Source: Adiantum capillus-veneris (Eukaryota; Streptophyta; Polypodiopsida; Polypodiales; Pteridaceae). Taken from it: a stretch of 64,000 bases of DNA. The translations under genes were made by a program, and so were the position numbers. Of the stretch, positions 20,440 through 31,983 are shown piece after piece (the stretch's first letter is position 1; the number at the start of each line of letters is the position of its first letter). The DNA is taken from NCBI GenBank assembly GCA_014529385.2, contig CM043956.1, positions 93,035,721-93,099,720 of the forward strand. Direction: 5' to 3'. The notes below the pieces were generated by a model. That model was not told the origin of the DNA and searched no databases. It saw only the letters and a program-made list of their open reading frames with translations.

Positions 20440-21306
20440 TACTAGTGTGATTAACACAACACCTCTTAATCACACCATAGATCCTAATCTACTCTCTTTT
20501 TTTTTTTTTTTGCTAGACTACACGCGTCTATGTCGTCACACACTTAGTTGCCATTCAAATTCACTTCTCTTTCCATTGAAATAAGCTTTATTAGTGCATT
20601 TCATCGTAAATTTTTTCTGTTCAATTAAAAGCCCATTCCAACCAGGAGACACCTTCTCTAATAGCCCTCAACCTATCAAAATGATGACGAATTTCCCCCT
20701 CCATTGATTCCTCAAAGTCAAGGGTCTAAGCTCAAGATCTGTGCAGCTCAAGTAGTAATGGCAAATCTCGGGAGTCGAGAGTATTGTATTTTTTAAACCC
20801 TTTAGTGTGTGAAGGGACTTTGGTGGATCAAAACCGGGCGCAGACACTCGCTGGTACAGGGAGAAACCAAAAACAACCAGCAGGAGGCGGTGCTCACCCA
20901 ACATCTGCGCTACCTAGTCTGCATAATTTGAGGCAGTGCTTTGCATCATCTCCTCTCACTCACTGTGTGCTGTCAAGTGTTGCCACGTCATCTCCCTCCA
21001 AACCCATCAACACCAACCCCGAAATCCCTTGTCCATTGGCCCACCAACTATGGAAGCTTGTACAGCTGTTGCCGACTCCAAGACCCATTGAAGCACAATC
21101 AGCTGCTCCTGACGATCTTTGCACGCACTCGGCGCCATCAAGAGCAAGAACAGTGCCCTCACTACAGTCCTGTTGAAACTCCCCCGTCGTCGCCCTCTAC
21201 GGCCATAGCAGCGCCAAAATCCGCCACCGTCGTCGGCATCTTAGCCTTGCAGCGGCCTCAGCTTGAAAGCATTTTTTCTCTCTCTCACATACATTAGCAC
21301 CGGCAA

Positions 21307-21359
<53 letters not shown>

Positions 21360-22690
21360 CCCACAGTGCTCTAGATGCCTCTCTCCCTAGCGCGGATTCT
21401 CACCCCCATCGCTCGATTTTGGTTCGAACAGAAATACATAGAACAAAAAAGAGCTCGATTAATTCTTTCGTTTTTACCTTAAGGCTTAAACTTAAGTCAC
21501 CTGCCCCCCTTTCCATCCAATTACTAAATTGCCTTAAGAGGCCGTTTTCGCAGTGGTTTTTCACACAAAGAAAACTGCATCACAAAATCGACGAAGGCAG
21601 GAAGACTTCATCCGTCGTAAGAGGGTAAAATTTTAGACCTTAGTCCTACAAATAGCAGTAAACTATGACACAAGTAATTTTGTTAGGCTTGACTTTGGTA
21701 TGCACATAAATTTGTCAAAACAGGAGGGTAATCACATCGTTTTCCATGAAGAAATGATTTTGAAGGATGTTGGTCTATCAAGGTATTCTTTGTGGTAGCT
21801 TTTTCTGTTAGGATACATTCTGTATGATTTTCATTTTTTGGAAGTCTGAACTTTCAAGGCTCTTACTTTGCGCGAACAAAGAGTCCTTTTCAATGGGTGT
21901 TTGGAGATGCAGGAGTTTTACATGTCCGTTCCTCTGCAAACCACAAGAAGATCTCAGAGATACTAGAAGGTGTTTATAGGAGCATATCAAGAGAGGGCAT
22001 TTGGATTGTTCTAAGACACTAAATGTTTTTGGTATGGTGATCATTAAACCATAAGAAGATGCACCCTTATGTTCTTCCATGTGAAATTAACCAATATAAT
22101 TCACCTATGAACATATTCTCATGAATTGTGTTGAATCAAATAGATTTGTAGTGTAACCTTTTGGCCCAAAAGTTAAACACATAAACCTTTTTTTTACTCT
22201 TGGTTTTGTGCTCTTCACTCTCTCACACTAGTTCTATGAGCTCAAGTTTTTAATGCTTTTGTATTGAAATCTCAGGTATTGTCTCAAAATTTAATAAGGA
22301 AGCTTGCCTACATATGTCCTCCTATAGGAGGAGGTCGTGGCTTTGGAGTAGCTTAGTGGTGCGATATCTTGTACAAGCCCTTTGCATATGTGTGCCATGT
22401 TTGTGGGTTTTCAATGGGTGCAGGAGTCTGTGGCTCTTTGAAAGTCCTCCCCACCATGAGACCCGAGTGACAATCTCTGCTGATGAAGTACAAACATGTG
22501 TGTGTGTGTTGGGTTAGAAGAATTACAAATCATCCATTCGATAATATTCCAAAAACTGCATTATAATGTGTATAAACATAACATATAAATAATAAATACA
22601 CAAATAATATATATAAATAAAATTACTATAAAATTAATATACATACCACATAATAAACATTTAATATGTATAGATATAATATAGTGGCTA
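20440..22690. other. No supported gene; one CT tract
   Basis: GC-richer proline-coding frames at 20784-21300 overlap one another in two phases and carry no known motif. A CT tract lies at 21311-21357. The rest is AT-leaning sequence without recognisable features. Part may be the internal region of the element whose primer site is at 20426. Confidence 0.4.
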
Positions 22691-22691
22691 T

Positions 22692-22883
22692 GGCATAGGC
22701 TTAGGAACCTCCTCTTGCTCGGGAGTTGATTTTTCCTTGTGCAATCTCAATCTTTCCTTCGCTTGTTTCAGTTCTTCAGCTAGGGATTTTTGTTTATGTT
22801 CCTTCCTAGCCTTCATCCTAGCTTTTCTAGCCTTCCATGTGTTTCTACGGCTCTTGGTGTCACCAAGGGCTCTTAAACTCTAT
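22692..22883 (-). pseudogene. Basic coiled-coil peptide fragment, unknown
   Basis: The minus-strand frame contains ALGDTKSRRNTWKARKARMK and then EELKQAKERLRLHKEKS, and ends in a stop. Heptad-like Leu/Ala spacing suggests a charged helix. No family is recognised. It may be the end of a decayed retroelement ORF. Confidence that it was ever coding is low. Confidence 0.25.
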
Positions 22884-23031
22884 TTTGAGCCCCTGTTTGC
22901 GTAATCACTTGCACTAGTATCATGTTTTCATTCTTAGAGTAATTAGCTCTCTCCCTCTCAATAGGTCCCAGCCACGCTATGACATTAGACAGGTTGAGGG
23001 TGGGGTGTGCAAGACAGCAAGTACAAAGGAT

Positions 23032-23032
<1 letters not shown>

Positions 23033-23078
<46 letters not shown>

Positions 23079-23215
23079 GATTGAGGCTTCAACTTGATGA
23101 TGGTGATGGCCATCTCTATCTCTCCAATATGATTGAGGCTTCAACTTGATGGTATAAACCTTGTAGGCATAAGCAAGGTGAGGCGAGGTGGGGAGGGTAG
23201 GTGCAAGCACGAAAG

Positions 23216-23281
<66 letters not shown>

Positions 23282-23318
23282 CTAGGTAGATTCCCCATAA
23301 TAGGGGAATCTACCTAGA
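23033..23318. repeat. Single-unit copy of the CT-spacer-GA repeat with a perfect hairpin at its end
   Basis: CT (23033-23075), one copy of the 145-bp spacer seen at 18326-18615, and GA (23221-23276) are followed by a perfect hairpin. The arms are 16 bp (tctaggtagattcccc at 23281-23296 and its complement at 23303-23318), with an ataata loop. At 18671 the same left arm is present but the right arm is altered. Confidence 0.88.
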
Positions 23319-23339
23319 TATATCAAGTATATCTAGGTG

Positions 23340-24380
23340 GATAACTTTTATAATAGAGCTAACCGATTGTGAGTTAATATACTCGGCCATTTCTTCACGT
23401 AATCCATCACAAAATTGTTGCTTTTTCTTGGAAAAGTATATCCTTTGAAAGACTATAGCTTTGAGATGTAAATCCCAAAAAAATGTCTACATACTCGTGG
23501 ATAGACTCATTGGAGAGCAGCTTCAAGCTTCACCATTCGGTGCGCATTTTGTCCTTGGCATCGCTGGCAAGGAATTGCTTCATTATGGAAGCTTGTAGAG
23601 TTTTCCATGTTCTTGGGGATTTACCATTCTTGTGGAGACTAGCCCACCATTGACAGGTATATTTTTGGAAGTGCATAGCTACATGGTGTAGCTTGGAGGA
23701 ATCTATGAAGCTCTCATCTCCAAAGGCCGCATCAAACTGCTCAATGAAGGCCAAAACTTTTTTTGTAGCACCAAATGTGTTATCATAGGTGAGAAAAGAG
23801 ATGTTCTTTCCTCTCTTTTTGAACTTCTTTAGCTTGTAATACCTTTTCCAAGAAGCATAGGACTTGCGATGTCCTCTCCTCTTGTATTCTCTAGGAGAAT
23901 ACACGATGCTTTCATCAGAAGAGGAGGAAGATGATGAAGATGGAGAAGAGGGTGACCTCTTTCTCGCCGTTGGTTCCTCCCTTCCTTATCAGAATGACAA
24001 GGAGAGGTACTATGTGGCGATCGTGTCCTCTTAGGAGGAGCTAGTGATCGTTTAGACCGCCATCTTTGTGGAGCTACATCCTCTAAATCACTTATTTCTC
24101 ATTTAGTGGCTCCTTCTTCTTCTTCTCACACAGGAGGGAGTATTCTTTTGGAAGTCTCATTATGAGGCTTCCTAAGATCTCTCTTGCCGTGGGGAGTTTC
24201 AAGGATGCCATAAACTACAAAGTTTTTGGGTAACTTTGGCTTGTAGGGCAGGGTTGCCCATATCTTGTTGAACCCTAGTGACAAGGTAATTCACAAGCAT
24301 GGGGGAAACATTATAGCACCTTCATGTGCAAAATCAAGGTTATCAACATTCATTCTACTCTCTTTATTATTTTCAGCCAT
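23340..24380 (-). pseudogene. Degenerate LTR-retrotransposon gag
   Basis: The best-preserved part (23530-23904) encodes a gag capsid core: FIEQFDAAFGDESFIDSSKL, then CQWWASLHKNGKSPRTW and FLASDAKDKMRTEW. The frame continues past a stop to about 23340 with 'GLREEMAEYINSQS'. Upstream, a start (ATG complement at 24378-24380, MAENNKESRMN) is followed by stops and frame changes. A minus-strand tRNA-iMet primer site lies 400 bp upstream, supporting a single element. No pol is visible to the left. Confidence 0.7.
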
Positions 24381-24779
24381 GCTAATCAACTTAGGTAGGT
24401 AGTACTTTGTACCTTGGTACCCTCAAAACTTTAGTTGCTACCCTTCTTGACTCTTGAAAATCAGCTCTCAAGCAACCACACCCATGGTTTAGAGATTTTT
24501 GATTGCAAACAATAGTGGAGAGGGTCTAACAGTGCCCGATGGATTATGGTCCCAGCCAAGTTTACTATTAGCTCAATAATGGTTAAGCCAGCGATCAAAC
24601 AACGATCAATCCCAAAAAACTCCATTATTAAGTCTATAATTCTCAACAATGTACCTCAAACTAAGTTCTTCCCAGAGATAATAGATCCCGTCCCACTTAT
24701 CCTCTTGCAATTAATAATTGCAACATTTTAAGGACAACTTAATGACCTCTCTTCTTAATTAAGAAAAGAGAAACCAATA

Positions 24780-24791
24780 GCTCTGATACCA
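24780..24791 (-). other. tRNA-iMet primer binding site (minus strand)
   Basis: The complement reads TGGTATCAGAGC. A putative 5' LTR starts one base to the right at 24793 (TGTAGCAGAATTGG on the plus strand). It belongs with the gag at 23340-24380. The far end of that LTR is not determined. Confidence 0.75.
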
Positions 24792-24792
24792 A

Positions 24793-25397
24793 TGTAGCAG
24801 AATTGGACTATAGACTTTGAAAGTAGCGGAGTTTAAATAAATGTAGAGAGCATTCTTAAGAGAATTCTTCAAGAGCATAAAGAGAAGACTTGATTAGAGA
24901 TAGCAACATAGTCATTATACCTAATTACCTTGGCATGACCGATACTTTGCAAGAGAGGGAATTAGAGAAACTAACAACAGCTGAGGACCGAATTTACTTG
25001 GAGCCGGTGCCCCCTCCAAAAGGCTTTTGTATTATAGATTCTCCCATAAAGAGAGTTTTGGTACAATCCAAGCTTTGTGTTCCTTAAAACCTAATTGATG
25101 CAATGAAGATGGAAAACTTCATGCATCAAATGTAATCCTTTAATCAACTTAATGAAAGCATTAACTTGTCCCCGGCCTCATTCCCAAGAAGTCAAACATC
25201 TTCAAAGGTGGAGAGCTAGCAAGGAATGAGGTTAGGGAAGAGGAAGAAGAGGTAGCATACGAGAAAGAAGTACTTTCCTCACCATAGATTACTCTTGTAG
25301 CTTAGCTTAGCTTAGTAACATAGATGGTAGAGAAGATGAGCATTCCATTGAATATTGGCTCTTGGTTGGATTTGCATTCCATAGCCAAGAGTTGTTG
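24793..25397. other. Probable LTR sequence of the minus-strand element
   Basis: Non-coding sequence starts TGTAGCAG directly beside the primer site. A triple 'tagcttagct' run occurs near 25300. The right boundary is unclear, because it merges into the repeat at 25398. Confidence 0.35.
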
Positions 25398-25754
25398 GTG
25401 TAGGCTCTCAACTTTCAAGCTTGGAGAAGGAGATGAAGTTCTCTGCTTCACATAATGAGAGTGTGTGGATGTGAGAATGAATATGGGAATGAGTAAATCA
25501 CTCCCCCTCTCATGCTTGATCAACCTCTCTTTCTCTCTCTCTCTCTCTCTCTCATTATCTCTCATATATCTCTTGCTTGATCCCTATTGGCCCTTGTCAG
25601 GGTTGGCCAATCACATTAGGTGGTCATTTCAAGCAATAGGGGTAGCATTTGGACAAGTGTCCTTCTTTCCCCTTTGAGAGAGAGGCTTGAAAATTTCATA
25701 GATAATTAGTTAATCAAACTAAATGCTCATTGGACCTCTTTTAAGCCTATCCAA

Positions 25755-27588
25755 TGTTGTAACCTTGGGAAGCTATGGTGGATGGAGTCGGAGGATAGCC
25801 ATGGCTTGGAGGGAGCGTAGGAGAACAAGTTGAACGAGAGAGTGAGAGGGAGAGAGAGAAGTCGACACCAGTCAAAAAGAAATAACACTATTTTCTTCTT
25901 TTGTGAAGCCTTACATATATAGGAGTCTAAATTGATTTTGACCATCCTTTATAAATGCAATGTCCATTAGCCTTTGCATGCGTTAAGAGTATGTTCCCAT
26001 TTGGGCTTGACACCCAACAATCCCCCCCTCAAGCCCGAACTGGACAAGCAACTCATGATACCTCGAGTTTTTGGTGTACTCGTCAACCGTGAGTTTTAGG
26101 TTTTCTCACAACCAAGGATTTTTGGTGTATCCATAGCCTGGTGCTAGATCAGTAACCCCCCCCTTGAACAGATAGGGTGTAGGCCAAATATGTAGCTACC
26201 AAAAAATATTGGAGTTTTTGGTTCACTGACAAACCTTGGGTTTAAGGTGTACCCAGTAACCTCATGAGAAGCGGTAAAAACAGGCTGAGAACTGACAAAA
26301 ATTGGGAGGTCTTACCACTTATCTGTGTGGTGGCAGTGTCTATAACTCGTACAAAGTTTTGTTATCATGGCATGACTGACATATGACGAAGAAAACAAGG
26401 CTTTGATTGAAAAACAAATGATCGTTTTGACAATAGACAAAAAGGACAAATCTTGTACTGCATTCTAAAAGCAGATCTTCATGTTCTTCATCGCTTGCCT
26501 CATTGATAGCTTTATCCGATTGACAAGAAAAGCCACAAAATTGGTAATATATGGCATGCATATCCAATGTGAAGCTTTGGATACTGTCATTGAAAAATGA
26601 ATACATGCAAGTGCATGCCATTCCGAGCAACCAAAAAAAAATCATGTGCTTTTGGACATGTTGCACACTAAAAACCAGACGGAGTATCTCTGTGTACTCT
26701 AAATTGATCACGTGCAAAACCAACGAGATCACCACCACTTTGCTAAGAGTCACCTTGAAGGCTACATTCACCTTTATTGACAAGGCCATTTTGAGAATCG
26801 TCCTTGGCAACTGACTGAGAAATAATAATGTGTTTTGAAAAGTTATACTGAGTGCACAATTGCCTAATGTTGCCTAACAATGTTTGCAAGTGTAGATTTA
26901 TGCAACCTTTTGATATGCTCACAAAACTGCCAAATTTTGTTGCCAAGGAGCCTAGTAGAACTGCTGTGGTGTTTTGAGATGCTAGCAAAACCGTGGAGTA
27001 TTGTTTCCTTCTACAGTGGCGTTTTGAGATGCTATTTTTGCTGACAAGTTTAGCTTGCGACCTGGCCTAGCCCCCTAGATGCAGCGTTTTGATATGTTGT
27101 TGGAGGCACCGCCTAGGGTTGTCTCTGACACTGCGTACTGCTCCAACAATGGCGTGATAAGTTGTCACTGCAAGTGCCGAGTTCTCTTGCATTTTGAGAT
27201 GCCCGCAGAAGCGCCTGCCTGTGATGAGGTCCACCTTGCCTAGGGCAGCCACTGCAGCACTGAGCGTCTTGATATGCTACGCCTTTCCTTGCCCGCCTGA
27301 GAGCCTGATGCTCTGATACCAATTGTTCTAACCTTGGGAAGCTATGGTGGATGGAGCTGGAGGATAGCCATGGCTTGGAGGGAGCACATGAGAACAAGTT
27401 GAACAAGGGAGCGAGAGGGAGAGAGAGAAATCAACACCAGTAAAAAAGAAATAACGCTATTTTCTTCTTTTGTGAAGCCTTACATATGTAGGAGTCTAAA
27501 TTGATTTCGACCATCCTTTATACATGCAATGTCCAGTAGCCTTTGCATGCGTTAAGAGTATGTTCCCATTTGGGCTTGACACCCAACA
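25755..27588 (-). mobile_element. Small non-autonomous LTR retrotransposon (TRIM-like) with perfect TSD
   Basis: Two 265-bp LTRs (25755-26019 and 27324-27588, TGTT...AACA) flank a 1304-bp interior. TCCAA is duplicated at 25750-25754 and 27589-27593. A minus-strand tRNA-iMet primer site (complement of TGGTATCAGAGC, 27310-27321) adjoins the right LTR. A G-rich polypurine tract (complement of 26020-26032) adjoins the left LTR. The LTRs differ at about 17 positions by eye. The interior has no gag or pol motif, so it must use another element's proteins. The empty target exists at 41388-41400. Confidence 0.93.
26880..27290. repeat. Recurring TTTTGAKATGCT motif in the leader of the TRIM-like element
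   Basis: The motif ttttga(t/g)atgct or a one-base variant occurs at about 26908, 26972, 27022, 27087, 27191 and 27267, spaced 50-105 bp apart, next to the primer site. It may be a decayed tandem repeat. Confidence 0.5.
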
Positions 27589-28207
27589 TCCAATAGGCTT
27601 CATGCACATCTTGAGGGCAACATGGGTAGGGGCTTGACATGTGTCCTTACTGCCTCTTGAGGCCTTGCCTTGAGTGTGTGAGTGTGTGTTCTCTCTCATG
27701 CCCCTACTTCTAGGGCTTGTCTCCTCCTTGTAGGGATCCTTTTTTACTATTGAGAAAAAGCACCTTAGTCACCAAGAATGACAAATCATCTCCAACTTGG
27801 GTAGTGTTCCCACAAGCACACCAAGCACCTTAGTCAGCAAGCACAACAAGCACCTCAATCACCTTAGTCAGCAATCACGACAAGCACCTTATTCATCAAG
27901 CACGAAAAATATCTCAATCACCTTAGTCATCAAGCACGGCAAGCACCTCAAGCTTGGGTAGGGTTCCCACCTCAAGCTCGGCCCTAGCTTGTCTATGGTC
28001 CTAGGTCCAAGGACTTTTAACTCTAACCTTTGGAGGTCTTTAATGAAGCTAACCCTAAGGTCTTTTAAGCTCCATTAGTTTCACATGTCTATATTCTACC
28101 TCTTTTTCCCATTCATCTCTCCCTATAAAATGATCTGATCAATACGAGAAAGTCTTTTTGGAATAGGTAGATATTAGATTTTATGACATGCTGACTATCT
28201 CAGTAGA

Positions 28208-28375
28208 GGGTTTACTCAACCTAGTTCTTCACAATGGGCTTTTCCTATCCTATTGGTGAGAAAAAAGGATGGTGGCATGCACTTGTGCATTGACTGCCAA
28301 GGTTTAAATGCAGTAAGTATTAAGAACAAGTACCCACTACCACGAGTAGATGAGTTTTTTGACAAGATCACTCAT
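28208..28375 (+). pseudogene. Ty3 reverse transcriptase, N-terminal piece
   Basis: The frame reads [20 protein letters not shown], then [20 protein letters not shown] and [10 protein letters not shown]. This is the start of the Ty3 RT palm up to the codon before 'AR(I)xxKIDL'. It stops exactly at 28375, and the continuation is found at 39959. Gag, protease and the RT N-terminal extension are not visible upstream. Confidence 0.82.
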
Positions 28376-28466
28376 TAGGAAGTTTCGGAGGTCAAATGGA
28401 GGGCCTTCTAAGAAAAATGGAGGTCATATGGAGGACCTTCTAAGAAAAATAGAATTTTGAATTTTT
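28376..28466 (+). repeat. Left terminal inverted repeat with tandem sub-repeat
   Basis: The terminal unit GGAGGTCAAATGGAGGGCCT is followed by ggaggtcatatggaggacct, both ending in ttctaagaaaaat. The first unit pairs with 39921-39952 at the right end. Confidence 0.75.
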
Positions 28467-29530
28467 CTCTCTAGAAAATATGTATGGTAAAACCAATTGT
28501 AAACTTTGAATAACCATTCAAAAAATGCACTTACAACTAGATTCTTGCCATAGCGTTGTCATGCCGCTCCGCTTCCATGACAAGGAAATGAGCAAAGGGA
28601 TGCCAATCAGGTGTATTTGAATTCCACATGATTATTAAACAGTCATAAGGGCTTGTGAACAAGTCAACTTTTAAGCTAAAAGTGTGTCAGATGCGGCTCT
28701 AAGGGCCAAAAGATGTCTTGGTAATGCTAAATAGTGAACATGCTTGAAGTAATCATAGCTGGGATTTTATTAATTAAAGTTGAAGTACTCAAAGTGCTCT
28801 ACCGACATGTCTTTACGGCTCGTCAATCGGAGCTACAGATAAAAAGTTATGGCAGCTTGAAGTTTGAATTGATTGCAGATCTGTATCGGATTGGGCAACT
28901 ACAGTTGAGGGAGTAAAAATGAAGTGAATGCACGGGTCTGAAGTACTTGCTTTGTGAGCGCATCAGTCTTTTCAGATCAGTGATCGGAGTTACAGTTGCC
29001 AAGTTATTGGCCGTTAAAGATACACCGGGGGCTGGTTCCGTACCAGTCTAGTCGGCTCGGTCGGAGTGCTATCTAGGAATTTTTTAGCTTTATCCAGGTT
29101 TTGGAATGCATGAGCAGTAATTGCTTTGAGGAGTTTCGTGTTCGGAATGTAGTCTCTTAGAATGCAATGATTGCGGGGAGTGCCCAACACGGATGCGGTA
29201 AGAAGCTTCGGGCTATTTTCAGCGAGTGCGAAGGGAGTGCTCTCAGGCCAAAGCAATCACCTATGCTTGCATCTTGAAGGCGTAATTGTACTAAGAAGCT
29301 GATAAGGGGATTAAAATTCTCGACAATATTGTTAGTCAAGGACTGCTGAAGGAAGTTGTCGTGCTTGGCAATGTTGTGGCCAACGTGTATGCCTAAAAGT
29401 GGTGCCATTACAAAAGCATTGATGAGCTCATAGTCCTAAATGACATTTTATGGAGCGTATTGATTGCGGGATATGATAATGTTAGGCTGCTTGAGAAAGA
29501 CGTTGTGCTTGGCAATGCTTTGACAATATG
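28467..29530. other. Left interior of the putative transposon, no gene seen
   Basis: The phrase 'aatcggagctacag/aatcggagttacag' recurs at about 28826 and 28985. No supported coding region. Confidence 0.4.
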
Positions 29531-30766
29531 TGAGCCAAATGTGATGCCCTTCTAACCATGGCCAAGGGCCCACTTACCGCCCAAGGGCCTAAGGCCGCCT
29601 GCAACTAAAAAAAAGGCACCCTGCTTTGCTAAGGGTGTGAAGCCAAATAAAAGAAATGAAGAAAACAGCACGAGTAGGCATGGCGGCAGCGTTGCAAGGA
29701 AGATAAGCTCGCGTTGGGCTTGGCATGGCTCAGACGCCTGTGCACATGAAGCGGGAATCCACTGGGAAGCCAGGGCACACCATTTGATGCCGGTCCTGCG
29801 CAGTTTGGTGGTGGTGAGAAAAACAGGTTGCCACGTCATAGGGATGGGTCCCGCCACATCAGCTACCCATTAGCGACATCGCTAATGGGTAGGCTATTTT
29901 TAGTAAGGGAGCCATGCAACCTATATAAAGAGGGAACTCGTGTGCTTTTGGGTCCTCACCTCTTCATTTGAAGCGCTCTCTCTCTCCGGAGAGAAGGGAA
30001 TTCATAGCCCAAGCTAACCTTCATAAGCTTGATAAGCCGAGCCTAATTTTATCTCTTTAAGCCAAGCCAAAGCTCTCTTCTTTGGGATTCATCCTCTTCT
30101 CTCGGGAAGAGAAAGCTCTAAGCCATAAGCCTCTAAAACTCATTAACCTAGATGATCTTAAGCTTAAGGACTCTAAGCCAAAACTCCTTGAATCTCCAAG
30201 CCATGATAATCCTAACCTTGAGTCTCAAACCATCTTAACCGTAAGCTCTCTAAATCTCCGAGAAAACTCATTAGCCATCTTATGTCTAAGCACTATAAGC
30301 CAAAAACTCTTCGAATCTCATTCAAAACCTCCTAAACCACTCTAATCCTATGCTAAACCAACTCTAAGACGATCCTAAACTCCAGAACCAACTCTCATGC
30401 AACAAGCTCCCATAACCAAGTCCAAAAAGAAGATCAGGCTCTTCTTCTCGAATTTAAAGCGGTAAAGGATGGATGAAGGGGAGAAAAATCAACGAGATAA
30501 TCTTGGTAGGCCAATTAAGGCAGGTGATGCCGATATAAGGAGCTTAAAGCTCCACAATTAGCATTTAATTCAAGCAGTGGTATTATTCATTGTTTGTTTT
30601 AGCTATTCAAGTTTTGGTGATCAAGCTATCTATTTTAAGATCTATCTCCATTAATTGTGTCTGTTGCAACTCTCTTCCTCGCACCTCTCACAGCCAGAGG
30701 CCCTGTGCCTTCCCAGCTCACCTTTCGAATACTAATCCCCCGATAGCGTCATAACAGCCGTGATGA
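29531..30766. promoter_or_regulatory. Possible promoter or LTR-like stretch with a perfect palindrome
   Basis: A 13-bp perfect inverted repeat with a 2-bp spacer (TACCCATTAGCGA at 29864-29876, complement at 29879-29891) lies about 32 bp before TATATAAA (about 29922-29930). A leader rich in 'taagc' phrases follows to about 30340. The region begins with a tgtgatgcccttctaacc phrase that could be an LTR start, but no matching second copy is seen. Confidence 0.4.
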
Positions 30767-31983
30767 TTGAAGAATAAATCATTTTCAGTTGCATTTAATG
30801 AACGTCCTAGAATTGGAGGGAGTTTCCTGTATGTGGAATGTATGACTAAAGGAAATAGGACATATCCTTCCAAACCTGCTCTCTCCTTACTCTCTCACTG
30901 TTTGTGCGTTGATGTCAAAGAAATCCTCCCTTTCTTGCAATGTTGCATACATGGCTTCTGCTTCCACCCCACAAATGTCCTCCTTAAAAGACCCTTCTAT
31001 CATATACACAGTGACCTGGATCCCCAATATACACCACTATGTAAGCGAGGCAAAACTAACATCAAAGTGGCACCGATCATGACAGAGAGAGTCAGAGCAG
31101 AGGGAGCAAAACACCTAGATATTTGGACAAAAGGCTCACTCTATCCATTGAACCCCATGACCAATGCTTTCCCTGCATTTTCAAATCCCACTAACTTATT
31201 GACCTTTATAGGTAATGGAGAGAATGGATTGCTTGGCTGCTGTAAAGCTCTAAACAACAAATCAGAAACTTATAAAGACATGGTGAAGCACCAAGAAAAT
31301 GAGATTCAGAGACTTTCAAACTTGCATTATGAGGACCAAAAGACCGTAATGCATTTCACACAAGAATCACAGGTCTTGCAAACAAAGGTATGGTCATTAC
31401 AAAACAAAGACACAATGTTAGGCACTCGTGTGCAAAAGAAGAAACTACGGAATGTTGAAACGTTGAAGGTAGGCTCTATCGGCCTTAAGAAAAGAATCCA
31501 AGAATTGAGGTGAGCATTGTAAACTGTCTAATTAATTTAAATCAATCTAAGTTTTTGCTTATGTTAGTTATGATTTCTTTGTAGAGATTCTGTCTATCCA
31601 GACAAAGAAAACATAGACCCGAAGGCCAATGTAGGAAAGCAGTTAAAGCCATTGATAACTAGTGGTCTTGCAAAGGATATAATGCATGACAAAAAGTTTA
31701 AGGTTTTGCAACAGGATGTCGTTGTGACAGATTCATTTCAAAGAATGCAGTGCCTGTCAAGAAAATACAGGGTACATTGGACGCCCTTGGCGTTAGTAAA
31801 AGAGGTTACTCAGCTATTCAACAGTCTATCTCTTCCATGTTTGTGAAGAAGGGAATAAAGTCTAAGCTTTTACCAATAGCTGCAAGTGTTTGGAAGGAAA
31901 GACTCTAGCTCAATAATCAATAGACCGACTTCATTGGATGTCCATTTTATATTCGAGATATTTATAGCTCACAGGGAACTACT

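Larger units (their letters stand above)
25398..27965 (+). repeat. Dispersed repeat, copy 1 (interrupted by a 1.83-kb LTR element)
   Basis: 25398-25754 joined to 27589-27965 matches 41048-41768 almost throughout, from aggctctcaactttcaagct to cacctcaagcttgggtag. The copies flank the Ty3 pol fragments at 28208-28375 and 39959-40960 and might be that element's LTRs, but I see no TG/CA ends or primer site to prove it. The interruption is the element at 25755-27588. Confidence 0.8.

Noticed and set aside
20784-21300. Two overlapping proline-rich plus-strand frames
   Set aside because: Both phases are open in the same GC-rich stretch and neither has a motif or supporting signals.
26340-26810. 156-residue minus-strand frame inside the TRIM-like element
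   Set aside because: Hydrophobic, Cys-rich composition without any retroelement motif. The overlapping opposite frame is also open, so it is probably chance.
28376-28380. Reading the ends of the 11.6-kb segment as a PIF/Harbinger (TTA/TAA) or CACTA element
   Set aside because: The flanking trinucleotides seen are CAT and CAT; TTA on the left and TAA on the right are not direct repeats, and the tip is not CACTA.
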